Assembly (NCBI GenBank): GCA_017654935.2
Contig: CM065690.1
Coordinates: forward strand, 24,037,251-24,101,250
Length of the DNA stretch: 64,000 nucleotides
From: Phymorhynchus buccinoides
Lineage: Eukaryota > Mollusca > Gastropoda > Neogastropoda > Raphitomidae
Reading direction: 5' to 3'
The notes beneath the pieces were generated by a model that saw only the letters and a list, made by a program, of their open reading frames with translations, made no database searches and was not told the origin of the DNA. A program made the translations under genes and the position numbers. Shown here piece by piece: positions 25,921 to 35,436 of this stretch; position 1 is the stretch's first letter, and each line of letters starts with the position of its first letter.

Positions 25921-28900
25921 CTGTTGTCTATCGTTGTGTGCACGTGAGGGAAGATTGAATAAGAGGTTTGTGCTGTGTTTTGTGGTGCGTGTGTGTTGTG
26001 TGTGTGTGTGAGCATGAATGTGTGCATACATGTGTGCTTGTGTGTGTTTTGGTTTTGTGGGTTGTGTGTGCACGCATGTGTGTGTGTGTGTGTCTGTCTG
26101 CGTGCATACGTTTTGTGTGAGGGTGTTTGTGTATGTGTGTTGGTGTACGTGGTCAGTCCATGCGGCTCGGTTGTTGTGGTTTACCGAATGGGGTATGAAC
26201 GAGTTGGCGTCGATAAATGTGTGTGTTTATGTGTGTGCGTGTGTGTGTGTGTGTTAGAGAGAGAGAGTTGCTTTGTATATGCGCTGTTGCTGGTTGGTGT
26301 CACTCTTGAATGCTGTTTTTGTTGTCTGTTGATGAATAATTGATTGTAAAGCGCTTTGGGCTCATCTGAGGTAAAGCGCTATATAAATGTACTATTATTA
26401 TTATTCTGTGTGTGTTGTTTTTCTGTGTGTGTGTGTGACTGTTAGCTACCTGTACACGGGTGAAGCAGAGCTGAAGACGACATCAGTGTTGTCGCTGTTG
26501 TGGCTGGCTGACAAGTACGAGGTGGGGTGTCTGCGTCGCTCCTGCCTCAACTTCATGATGGAGCACATCGTGCAGTCGCCCGACACCAACCGAGCCCTCA
26601 CGTGGTATCAGTACTCACAGGTCTGTCTGTCTGTCTGTTTGTTTGTCTGTCTGTCTGTGTCGCTCCTGCCTCAACTTCATGATGGAGCACATCGTGCAGT
26701 CGCCTGACACCAACCGAGCCCTCACGTGGTATCAGTACTCACAGGTATGACTGTGTGTCTGTATGTTTGTTTGTCTGTCTGTGTCGCTCCTGCCTCAACT
26801 TCATGATGGAGCACATCGTGCAGTCGCCTGACACCAACCGAGCCCTCACGTGGTATCAGTACTCACAGGTATGACTGTGTGTCTGTATGTTTGTTTGTCT
26901 GTCTGTGTCGCTCCTGCCTCAACTTCATGATGGAGCACATCGTGCAGTCGCCTGACACCAACCGAGCCCTCACGTGGTATCAGTACTCACATGTGTCGCT
27001 TTGTGTATCTGTCTGTCTTTGTCGCTCCTGCCTCAACTTCATGTTGGAACATATTGTGCAGTCGCCAGACACCAACCGAGCCCTCACATGGTATCAGTAC
27101 TCACAGGTGAGCCTGTCTGTCTGTTTGTGTGTTTGTGTATCTGTCTGTGTGTGTCGCTCCTGCCTCAACTTCATGTTGGAATATATTGTGCAGTCGCCAG
27201 ACACCAACCGAGCCCTCACATGGTATCAGTACTCACAGGTCTGTCTGTCTGTCTGTTTGTGTATCTGTCTGTGTGTGTCGCTCCTGTCTCAACTTCACAT
27301 CGTGCAGTCGCCTGATGCCAACCGAGCCCTCATGTGGTACCAGTACTCACAGGTGTGACTGTGTGTTTGCGTATCTGTCTGTGTCAGTGTGTGTGTCGCT
27401 CCTGCCTCAACTTCATGTTGGAACATATTGTGCAGTCGCCAGACACCAACCGAGCCCTCACGTGGTATCAGTACTCACAGGTGTATCTGTCTGTATGTGT
27501 TTTGTTTGTTTGTCTGTCTATCTGTCTGCGTCGCTCCTGCCTCAACTTCATGTTGGAGCACTTTCGTGCAGTCGCCTGACACCAACCAAGCCCTCACGTG
27601 GTATCAGTACTCACATGTGTCGCTTTGTGTATCTGTCTGTCTTTGTCGCTCCTGCCTCAACTTCATGTTGGAGCACTTTCGTGCAGTCGCCTGACACCAA
27701 CCAAGCCCTCACGTGGTATCAGTACTCAGTGACTCACATGTGTCGCTTTGTGTATCTGTCTGTCTTTGTCGCTCCTGCCTCAACTTCATGTTGGAACATA
27801 TTGTGCAGTCGCCAGACACCAACCGAGCCCTCACATGGTATCAGTACTCACAGGTGTGTCTGTTTGTTTGTATGTCTGTCTGTCTGACTGCGTCACTCGT
27901 ACCTCAAGCACATCGTGCAGTCACCTGACACCAACTGAGCCCTTACGTGGTATCAGTATTATGAACAGGTATCAGTATTATGAAGTGGTATCAGTACTCA
28001 CAGGTGTTTGTCTGTATGTCTGGGTTACTCATGTCTCAACTTCATGTTGTCCTCCGAAGTCGGAGTGTGGCTGCCCACGTGGCGGGGTAATCAAAAATAG
28101 TCTCACACGTAATGTTCTCATCCCTAACTGATGCATTTATACCATGGTGTTCAAGTGCTTCGGCTGTTGGGATGATCCCTGGAGTCATTAAGCCAGTACG
28201 ACAACAAACAACAAACTTCATGTTGGAATAAATTGTGCAGTCACCAACTGAGGCTATGTGGTATTTGTACTCAAAGATGCGCGCATGTGTGTGTGTGTCT
28301 TTTTTTCTGTCTGTCTGTCTGTGTTGCTCATGCCTGAACTTTATGTTGGAGCACATTGTGCAGCCATCAGATACCAACCAAGCCCTTGCACAGTATCAGC
28401 ACTCACGGGTGTGTCTGTCTGTCTGTATCACAGTATCAGCACTCACAGGTGTGTCTGTTTGTCTGTCTGTTTGTTTATCATCTTCATGTTACAACTTTTT
28501 GTGCAGGCATCTGACACTAACCGATCCCTCTCTTGATAATAATCATGCATGATGATGATGCATCGTGATAAAATGACAACAATGATGATGATGATGATGC
28601 ATAGTGATCATGATCATGATGATGGATGATGGCATAATGAGGATGATAATGAGGATGGTGTTACGACAGTGATAATGATGATCACAACGATGATGCATTG
28701 CATGATAATAATGATCATCATGATGGTGTGATGATGATCATAAGAACACTTACAACGATTAATAATAATGCATGATGATGGACGTTGATGATACATGACG
28801 ACAACAATGATGACGATGATGACCCGCCCTTTCAGATGACGGGCCAAACGGACCTGCAGGAGCGGTGCCTGGGGTTCATCCTGTCCAACTTCGACACAGT

Positions 28901-30402
28901 GATGCGGGCTGGAGACTGGCCCCACATGCTGCTGACAGAGCTGCGTGGCTTCCTGGAGAGCTCCGACTTGGTGGTGGAGAGCGAGGCCGTGCTGTGGAGC
29001 AACGTGGAGCACTGGCTGCTCCATGACCACAACAAGGAGCAGCTGGAGGACAACCTCATGTAAGGTTAAAAGGGCCCTTAGGACTTTGTGGAAGTAGTGC
29101 TCACAAGTGGAAGGTAGGGGCAGCTTCCCCTCTCCTTCCACTTGCCTTAATCTTCCAAAACCAAAGTACTGTCTATGCTTGGATGAAGCGACAATAGGTG
29201 TTAAGTGTCTTTCCAAAAGACCCCTCGCCAAGCCAAATGGGATTTGAAACCTGCAATCCGCAGTCCTGGGTTACAAGTCAGGGGATTTATCCAATTGAGC
29301 TCAGCACTTTCCTTTTCAGGTAAGGAGGGACTGATTAATGGAGTCTGACATTCAGTAGTTGTTGTGAATACTGTAAGTAGGTTTTCTACAATTGCTTTAT
29401 TAAATGAAGACCCTCTTTTTGAGGCCACAAGTCTTTTTTTTTTTAATGAAGATTTTTCAAACTTCAGGAATTATGTGGATTTTGTGGTGCAGTTTGTAAA
29501 ATTTGGATAACATTTTAAACTTTTGTATTCAGTTTGAAAGAACAAAAAAAATCCAAAGAAGTGTGCAGGAGAAACTGTTTCCTTATTTCAGGTCTGGTGA
29601 ATCAGGTTCTGTTAGCAAACCACACGAATGTGCTTTTTTCCTGTGTTTGTTTTTTCTCAGGGAGATCCTGCCCCACATCCGCTTCACGATGATGCCCCCC
29701 AAGTGTCTGCTGCGTGTGGAGCAATCCTCGCTGTTCGCCGACCACACGGAGCTGTTTGCGGACAGGCTGAACCGGGCCTACCGCAAGCATTCCCTGGCCA
29801 TGGACGACATGGAGGAAGGCCCCGCCAGCGGCGACACCCCTTTGCCCCCCCTGCAGGCTCCCGAGCCTTACCGCAACTACACCAGCGAGGTGTACTGCGT
29901 CAGCCACAAGTTCAGCATGCCGGGCTACGCCACCATCGCCAAAATCGACTCCCGCATTTCCATGGACTGCAAGGCGCGGCACCGCTTCGTGTCGTCCTCG
30001 CGCGAGCGGCAGGAAGACATGACGCTGTTCTCGGTGTACTTTTTCCCGCGGGGCTACTTCACCACGCTGACCATCTACGGCAGCTACATGGGCCGGCAGT
30101 CCGGGGACGTCACCCTCAAGGTCATCCGGCGGCGCCCGGACCTCCCGCCCATGAAGGCCGAGGTCACCCTGATGCTGCTGGGGAAACAGCACGACCTCAA
30201 GTACGCGGCCCTGACACGCAGCTGGAACGTGACCTTCACCAAGGACAACCACACGCTGTCGGCGGAGAAGTTTGTGGAGCTGGAGAAGCTGCTGGAGGAG
30301 AACTCGCCTTACCTGGTGGATGGCACGCTGGAGGGAACCATCTTCCTCAAAATCCAGGACGTCGGGAACCATCTTCTGGAGGAGGGCAGCGTCAAGAAAT
30401 GA
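24394..30402 (+). CDS. BTBD17: BTB-BACK protein resembling BTBD17, complete, 5 coding exons
   Basis: Exons 24394-24599, 25255-25353, 26446-26620, 28836-29059, 29661-30402 join in frame to 481 residues; vertebrate BTBD17 is of similar length. Residues about 30-115 form a BTB/POZ fold (LSDIVLKVGNHRYPAHRFIL, then FEAMLTEKRW and GYLYTGEAEL). Then a BACK-like helical part includes TWYQYSQMT, LQERCLGFILSNFDTVM and SSDLVVESEAVLWSNVEHWL. The C-terminal beta-rich region ends SPYLVDGTLEGTIFLKIQ, like the SEYLVDNSLYLHI end recalled for fish Btbd17. The ATG at 24394 is preceded by a likely acceptor (24351-24352), so upstream in-frame codons are probably intron. No signal peptide is visible, whereas vertebrate BTBD17 is described as having one. 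There is no kelch or MATH domain. BTB proteins often serve in homodimers or CUL3 adaptors; that role is not shown here. The ortholog name is likely but not certain. Confidence 0.8.
24688..24870 (+). mobile_element. Tigger-like MITE with TA duplication, in BTBD17 intron 1
   Basis: CAGTGGAACCTCCCTTATAA at the left and the inverted TCTTATAAAGAAGGTTCCACTG at the right, flanked by TA (24686-24687, 24871-24872). About 183 bp. Confidence 0.85.
25255..25353 (+). CDS. BTBD17: BTBD17-like exon 2
   Basis: Encodes AMLTEKRWKEAGQQEITLME and EQECVAEFEHFLG, the middle BTB helices. Acceptor GTATTCAG, donor TTGG|GTAGGT. Codons split cleanly with both neighbours. Confidence 0.85.
25838..25917 (+). repeat. (CT)n microsatellite
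   Basis: Pure CT tract immediately before the LINE 3' end at 25919. Confidence 0.95.
25919..26404 (+). mobile_element. CR1/L2-like LINE 3' UTR, 5' truncated, before BTBD17 exon 3
   Basis: Matches the 21.4-21.9 kb copy in reverse: TCTATCGTTGTGTGCACGTG, a GT-rich tract, GGTTGGTGTCACTCTTGAAT, then GTAAAGCGCTTTGGGCTCAT and GCGCTATATAAATGTACTA with (TTA)n. Confidence 0.85.
26446..26620 (+). CDS. BTBD17: BTBD17-like exon 3
   Basis: Encodes YLYTGEAELKTTSVLSLLWL, ADKYEVGCLRRSC and SPDTNRALTWYQYSQ; ends in phase 0. Donor CACAG|GTCTGT. Its last 87 bp plus the start of the intron are repeated about 13 times downstream. The acceptor lies 41 bp after a LINE 3' end. Confidence 0.88.
26534..28536 (+). repeat. 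Tandem array of BTBD17 exon 3 tail plus 5' splice site, about 13 copies
   Basis: Unit of about 113-136 bp: about 88 bp of exon 3 (CGCTCCTGCCTCAACTTCAT ... GTATCAGTACTCACAG) followed by a TCTG-rich spacer. Cores: 26534-26620 (the true exon), 26657-26744, 26781-26868, 26905-26992, 27019-27106, 27151-27238, 27275-27352 (deleted inside), 27393-27480, 27529-27616, 27642-27739, 27766-27853, then decayed copies near 27883-27969, 28020-28280 (split by a SINE), 28321-28409 and 28475-28536. CAG|GT is kept in most early copies and changed to CACATGTG in those ending at 26992, 27616 and 27739. It lies wholly in intron 3 if 26620 is the donor used. Confidence 0.9.
28050..28212 (+). mobile_element. SINE insertion with 12-bp TSD inside the exon array
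   Basis: Bounded by AACTTCATGTTG at 28038-28049 and again from about 28214. The head GGAGTGTGGCTGCCCACGTG resembles a degenerate A box; the 3' part CAAGTGCTTCGGCTGTTGGG ends in an ACAACAAACAAC tail. The same 3' part occurs at 62027-62096. Confidence 0.75.
28545..28830 (+). repeat. (GATGAT)n-rich imperfect repeat
   Basis: Imperfect GAT/ATG/ATA triplet-rich tract filling the end of BTBD17 intron 3, up to the exon 4 acceptor. Confidence 0.75.
28836..29059 (+). CDS. BTBD17: BTBD17-like exon 4 (BACK region)
   Basis: Encodes MTGQTDLQERCLGFILSNFD, then ELRGFLESSDLVVESEAVLW and NVEHWLLHDHNKEQLEDNL. Acceptor CCTTTCAG after a GATGAT-rich tract; donor CTCAT|GTAAGG. Confidence 0.9.
29068..29311 (-). 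mobile_element. tRNA-derived SINE in BTBD17 intron 4
   Basis: On the minus strand TGAGCTCAATTGGATAAATC (A-box region) and GCAGGTTTCAAATCCCATTT (B box) are followed by a body with AAGACACTTAACACC. It begins 9 bp after the exon 4 donor. Confidence 0.65.
29661..30402 (+). CDS. BTBD17: BTBD17-like terminal coding exon
   Basis: Begins EILPHIRFTMMPPKCLLRVE and codes 246 residues to TGA at 30400-30402. GC-rich. EPYRNYTSEVYCVSHKFSMP opens the C-terminal domain; IFLKIQDVGNHLLEEGSVKK closes it. Within the last 70 bp GGGAACCATCTTC-type sequence occurs twice (near 30334 and 30365). The final segment continues as a tandem array after the stop. Confidence 0.9.
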
Positions 30403-32160
30403 TCTGTACAGCCAGAATTGCTGGGTTGGAAAGTGAACCTCAAAATCCAGGACGCCGGCAACCATCTTCTGAAGGAGGGCAGCATCAAGAAATGATCTGT
30501 ACAGCCAGAATTGCTGGGTTGGAAAGTGAACCTCAAAATCCAGGACGCCGGCAACCATCTTCTGAAGGAGGGCAGCATCAAGAAATGACCTGTACAGCCA
30601 GAATTGATGAGTTGGAAAGTGAACCATCTTCATCAAAATCCAGGACGCTGGGAACCATCTTTTGGAGGAGGGCAGCATCAAGAAATGATCTGTACAGCCG
30701 GAATTGATGAGTTGGAAAGTGAACCTCAAAATCCAGGACACCGGCAACCATCTTATGAAGGAGGGCAGCATCAAGAAATGACCTGTACATCCGGAATTGA
30801 TGAGTTGGAAAGTGAACCATCTTCCTCAAAATGCAGGATGCCAGGAACCATCTTCTGGAGGAGGGCAGCATCAAGAAATGACCTGTACAGCCAGAATTGA
30901 TGAGTTGGAAAGTGATCCATCTTCCTCAAAATACCGGACGCTGGGAACCATCTTCTGAAGGAGGGCAGCATCAAGAAATGATCTGTACATCCGGAATTGA
31001 TGAGTTGGAAAGTGAACCATCTTCCTCAAAATGCAGGATGCCAGGAACCATCTTCTGGAGGAGGGCAGCGTCAAGAAATGACCTGTACAGCCAGAATTGA
31101 TGAGTTGGAAAGTGATCCATCTTCCTCAAAATACCGGACGCTGGGAACCATCTTCTGAAGGAGGGCAGCATCAAGAAATGATCTGTACAGCCGGAATTGC
31201 TGAGTTGAAAAGTGAACCATCTTCAACAAAATTCAAGATGCCAGGAACCATCTTCTGAAGGAGGGCAGCATCAAGAAATGATCTGTACAGCCGGAATTGC
31301 TGAGTTGAAAAGTGAACCATCTTCAACAAAATTCAAGATGCCAGGAACCATCTTCTGAAGGAGGGCAGCATCAAGAAATGATCTGTACAGCCGGAATTGC
31401 TGAGTTGAAAAGTGAACCATCTTCAACAAAATTCAAGATGCCAGGAACCATCTTCTGAAGGAGGGCAGCATCAAGAAATGATCTGTACAGCCGGAATTGC
31501 TGAATTGGAAAGTGAACCATCTTCCTCAAAATGCAGGATGCCAGGAACCATCTTCTGGAGGAGGGCAGTGTCTAGAAATGATCTGTACAGCCGGAATTGC
31601 TGAATTGGAAAGTGAACCATCTTCCTCAAAATGCAGGATGCCAGGAACCATCTTCTGGAGGAGGGCAGTGTCTAGAAATGATCTGTACAGCCGGAATTGC
31701 TGAATTGGAAAGTGAACCATCTTCCTCAAAATGCAGGATGCCAGGAACCATCTTCTGGAGGAGGGCAGCGTCAAGAAATGATCTGCACAGCTGGCATTGC
31801 TGAGTTGGAAAGTGAACCATCTTCCTCAAAATCCATGATGCCGGGAACCATTTTCTGAAGGAGGGCAGTGTCAAGAAATGATCTTGGCAGCCAGCATTGA
31901 TGAGTTAAGAGGAGAACCATCTTCTTCAAAATACAGGATGCCAGAAACTATCTTCAGGATGAGAGCAGAATCGAGAAATGTCTTGGCAGCCGGAATTGGT
32001 GAGTTAGGAAGAGAACCATCTTTCACAAAATACAGGATGCTGGAACTAGTGGAAGCCATCTTCTGGATGAGGGCAGGGTAAAAAAATTGTCTTGGCTGCC
32101 GGAATTACAAAGTTGAGAAGTGTGCACCTTCCTCAAAATACAGGACGCTGTCAAAGACTG
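30346..32160 (+). repeat. Tandem array of BTBD17 last coding segment plus stop codon, about 18 units
   Basis: The first unit is coding (CCTCAAAATCCAGGACGTCG ... TCAAGAAATGATCTG). Units follow with 93-bp period at first and then 100 bp, differing by a CATCTTC insertion; the anchor TCAAAAT recurs near 30440, 30533, 30633, 30726, 30826, 30926 and about every 100 bp to 31826, then decays to 32132. A lone degenerate copy lies near 32398-32440. Each unit repeats the AAATGA stop context. The array should be transcribed as 3'UTR. Confidence 0.92.
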
Positions 32161-32440
32161 TATAGGGGAAGACAAGCATCCAGTCTCTTTTCCCGATATG
32201 AGTAGTGAGGACAGAAACACTGATTATGTCCCTTTTAAACGTGACACATTTACACGTCGATAGGCCAGTTGAATTCTCCGTTCAAATTCCAGTCTGAGTT
32301 TTTGGATAGCCGCCGCTGTGAATGGTGTATAACTACCCCTCTAACGATAACTCTATCAGCCCGGTTCGCTGTAACTCTTAAGTAGTCCATCTTACCATTT
32401 TAGAATCTTTGACGCCGTGGACCATCTACTGGAAGAGACC

Positions 32441-32595
32441 AGGGACGGTATTCATGTCGAGATAGCATGAGACTTAGCATGATGCTAACTTAGAAGCTCT
32501 TCCAAAAGTCCTATTAAATCCTATAGGACATTGGAAGAGCTTCTAAGTTAGCATCATGCTAAGTCTCATGCTATCTCGACATGAATACTGTCCCT
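32441..32595 (+). mobile_element. Perfectly palindromic MITE, first of tandem pair
   Basis: AGGGACGGTATTCATGTCGA at the left folds back on TCGACATGAATACTGTCCCT at the right; the arms contain GCATGAGACTTAGCAT and TTAGAAGCTCTTCCAA. Nearly no mismatches. Confidence 0.85.
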
Positions 32596-32748
32596 GGGCC
32601 TGTATTCACGTTGAGATAGCATGAGACTTAGCATCATGCTAACTTAGAAGCTCTTCCAAAAGTCCTATTAAATCCTATAGGACATTGGAAGAGCTTCTAA
32701 GTTAGCATCATGCTAAGTCTCATGCTATCTCAACGTGAATACAGACCC
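32596..32748 (+). mobile_element. Palindromic MITE, second of tandem pair
   Basis: GGGCCTGTATTCACGTTGAG to CTCAACGTGAATACAGACCC; the interior is almost identical to the preceding element, but the outer bases differ (CACGTTG versus CATGTCG), so they are two insertions or a diverged duplication. Confidence 0.85.
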
Positions 32749-33036
32749 AGGGTAAAAAAATGATCTTGTACAGTCAGCATTGTAGAATACAGACAGACAG
32801 CAGAGAAACGCACAGACCACGTCCCCATCGTAATGTAGTCCCGTTCTTATAGAACTGGGACTACAATTAGGTGTTCACACACACATATGCACACACACTT
32901 CACTATTAGACAAACCAAACCCCTGTAAAAGTCTTTATACATGATCGATAAGGTGCTTTAATGATTACCCTAAATATAGTCACAACCAACTGCCCCTTTT
33001 GGCATTCAATTTCTTTCATGCCACATGTGATTACCC

Positions 33037-33220
33037 AGTGGCGACGAAAATGGTGTTTTACGTCCTCTTGGTCTGAATCAGACACATATGGGACATTTGT
33101 AAATACAAATATGGTGGGAACAATACTGGAGGCAATGCCCGGAGGCAGTACGAAACCAGTAAAGTCCCGATTTTTTATTAATGCAGATAGGTGTAGCGGC
33201 AACCACGCCTCGATTATACA
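33037..33220 (-). mobile_element. U4-snRNA-headed SINE, copy 1, with 12-bp TSD
   Basis: Bounded by perfect ATGTGATTACCC at 33025-33036 and 33221-33232. On the minus strand it starts in the U4-like head (CGAGGCGTGGTTGCCGCTA), then ATCGGGACTTTACTGG, GCCTCCGGGCATTGCCTCCA and GGACGTAAAACACCATT. The head is truncated relative to the 63.2-kb copy. Confidence 0.8.
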
Positions 33221-33240
33221 ATGTGATTACCCGGTAGATA

Positions 33241-34080
33241 ATTTATTCTAATTTCTATAATGTAAATATATGTATATTTGTGTGCATAATAATATATTTA
33301 TTAGTACATGTTTAATCTGCAATTGTTTACTAGTCATGTGACTTCAGCTTTTGATGTACATGTCAGGGTTTTTTAATCTTTAAATGTTGAGAAAATATCA
33401 TTTTCTTATTTTATGGTCTGGTTACAAAAACACATTTTTGAATCATTTAAACTGCGGTGGTTGTTTTTGTACACATAAGCTAAAACATTATAATGCTATA
33501 CTGTTTCCAACAGTGACATGCATTTATTGTATTTCTTGAACCGATCTGTGTTTTTTCTGCTTAAGCAAAATAGCATTCATGTGTTCCATGCAAAAAAAAC
33601 ACCACTATTATTAGGAAAATTGTTGGGTAAACAAGGGTTATATAATATATTACAACTAAATTTTGGATGTTTGTCAGACAGAACTTTCCAAGTGAGTGTT
33701 TTGCCAATGTAGCTGGAAATGATAACCAGTTAATTTGATGGGACAGAAGGTATACTTCTTCTTTTTTTAACTATGTATTTCTTTTCCAATTATTTATAAG
33801 CTTGGTCTTTGTCTTCTAAACAAAATTTTGTTTAATTTGATAGGGATGGAATTGAGTGGGGGTTGGGGTGGGGTGAAAGAGAGATGTTGGAGGAAGGGTG
33901 GTGGTGAGGAGGGCAAAAGTAACATACAAAATATACGGACAACTGACTCACTGTCGGAGAAAGATTGATAAATTATTGATTTTCTTATCAACTTTAAAAG
34001 AGACCTGAGAAATTATTGATTTTCTTATTATAAAATCTGAGAGAGACCTGTTAGACTCAGTCTGAGAAAATGGTCTTCAG
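33241..34080 (+). other. AT-rich intergenic stretch, no gene seen
   Basis: Downstream of the BTBD17 array. No exon-like frame; a purine-rich segment at 33841-33915; the left part of family T4 begins near 33960. Confidence 0.45.
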
Positions 34081-34122
34081 ATATATCTTTCCTGACTTGA
34101 CTAGGACTCCAGGACTATGACA

Positions 34123-34291
34123 TTAACCTTTTCGCTGCCCCACGACGTATATATACGTCCTCTATAGCGCTTCAGTACTTGCCACCGATGTATATATACG
34201 TCGCCGCTAAGCAGCGATATCGCCGTGTTCAAAAATCGCGCGGCAAGCCGGCGGCGCATGCGCAAGTAGTAGGCGGCACTGAAGGGGGTAA
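34123..34291 (+). mobile_element. TTAA-ended MITE family T3, copy 1, nested in family T4
   Basis: TTAACCTTTTCGCTGCC with two short palindromes, ACGTATATATACGTC type, and TAGTAGGCGGCACTGAAGGG at the right. Family T4 sequence continues on both sides (33960-34122, 34292-34359), so T3 jumped into T4. Confidence 0.7.
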
Positions 34292-34509
34292 AAGTTATAT
34301 GACATCATCAATGACATCACACACCTGGTAGTAGACACAGAGCAGGCAGTAAAGGGTTAATAATTTGGTGCTATTTCTGGGCCCCTATTTCTCAGCTGTC
34401 AAAAACAAACACTCCACATTGATTGGAGTCTTTTGGCTTGCTTTTTAATTAAGCAATAAAATTTTATTGTGATTCATATTATCTGCTCTTTTGGTGTCTT
34501 TGGAAGTAT

Positions 34510-34755
34510 TTAACCCTTTCACCGCCAACGTCGCATTTTTGCACCACAATGATTAAACACCCATGTCACTAAAAGGCATCAAATCAAGGTCTGTTATCCA
34601 AAGACCCTGTTCTCTTCATTTTGGGAGGTGGGGATAGGCCTTACTTTAAATATGTTACAGAGGAATCCCGAATATAACAGACAGATTATTTTCTCTACCC
34701 AGGTAAGTTTAATGGAATTTGTTTGCTGAAAAATGGCTGGCAGCGAAAGGGTTAA
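34510..34755 (+). mobile_element. TTAA-ended MITE family T1, copy 3
   Basis: TTAACCCTTTCACCGCC to GGCAGCGAAAGGGTTAA, exact TTAA at both ends, with the internal GGGGATAGGCCTTACT. Confidence 0.8.
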
Positions 34756-34908
34756 TCTTTTTGCTCCTTTTTTTTTCTTACAATCAAAAAATAAAACTCA
34801 CCTCAAAAACATTCAATCATTTAATTAATTCATGTTCACATTCATACAAGCATGATTGAAATCAGAGTGATTTATTCAAGTTTGGAATCTATCCGGGATT
34901 TTCAAAAC

Positions 34909-35160
34909 AGCTTGTAAAACTGGTGTCTTATTCCAAGCTTTGTCACCTGGGCCTGTATTCACGTTGAGATAGTATGAGACAGCTTGTAAAACTGGTGTCT
35001 TATTCCAAGCTTTGTCACCTGGGCCTGTATTCACGTTGATATAGTATGAGACTTATTATCATGATATCTTAGATGTCATTCTAAAGTATTAAGATTTAAT
35101 AGGACTTCTAAGATATGATGATGATAAGTCTCATACTATCTCAATGTGAATACAGGCCCT
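34909..35160 (+). mobile_element. Foldback MITE with 71-bp local duplication
   Basis: GGGCCTGTATTCACGTTGAT to AATGTGAATACAGGCCCT is a diverged relative of the 32.6-kb palindrome. The flank plus left end, about 71 bp starting AGCTTGTAAAACTGGTGTCT, is present twice in a row (34909-34980 and 34981-35051). Confidence 0.75.
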
Positions 35161-35185
35161 GGTCACACATCTCAATTTCACCTCT

Positions 35186-35401
35186 TTAACCCCTTCACTG
35201 TCAGAGGAAAACATAGAATTATCGATTTTTGTATTATAAAGTTTAAAACAAATCTGTTAGACTCAATCTGAGAAAATGATCTAGAGATATATCCTTTCTG
35301 GCTTATCTAAGCCAAAAACCATCATCCCAGGCTTATAACATCATAAGTTATGACATTATTAAGTACGAGACCGTCTCGTAGCCAGGCAGGGAAGGGGTTA
35401 A
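35186..35401 (+). mobile_element. TTAA-ended MITE family T4
   Basis: TTAACCCCTTCACTGTC at the left, GGCAGGGAAGGGGTTAA at the right; the internal TCAATCTGAGAAAATGATCT is shared with 13.9, 34.0 and 53.0 kb. Confidence 0.75.
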
Positions 35402-35436
35402 AGCAGCGACACCATCAGACAAGAGGGGGTGCAGTC

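Noticed and set aside
27129..27887. 252-codon plus-strand frame in the exon array
   Set aside because: It mixes an out-of-frame reading of the exon copies with TCTG-repeat residues; the real frame is the one encoding NRALTWYQYSQ.
28545..28830. CRISPR-like or regulatory array
   Set aside because: Imperfect GAT triplet repeat without regular spacers; this is a eukaryotic intron.
29602..30774. 390-codon open frame on the minus strand across BTBD17
   Set aside because: It is antisense to the GC-rich last exon and its tandem array; the sense frame has clear homology, and the long opposite frame follows from codon bias and the repeat.
32961..33251. 96-codon frame with MVGTILEAMPGGSTK-like peptide, seen again at 57.5 and 63.3 kb
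   Set aside because: It recurs because the DNA is a SINE body; frames differ in their ends and there is no protein-level conservation.
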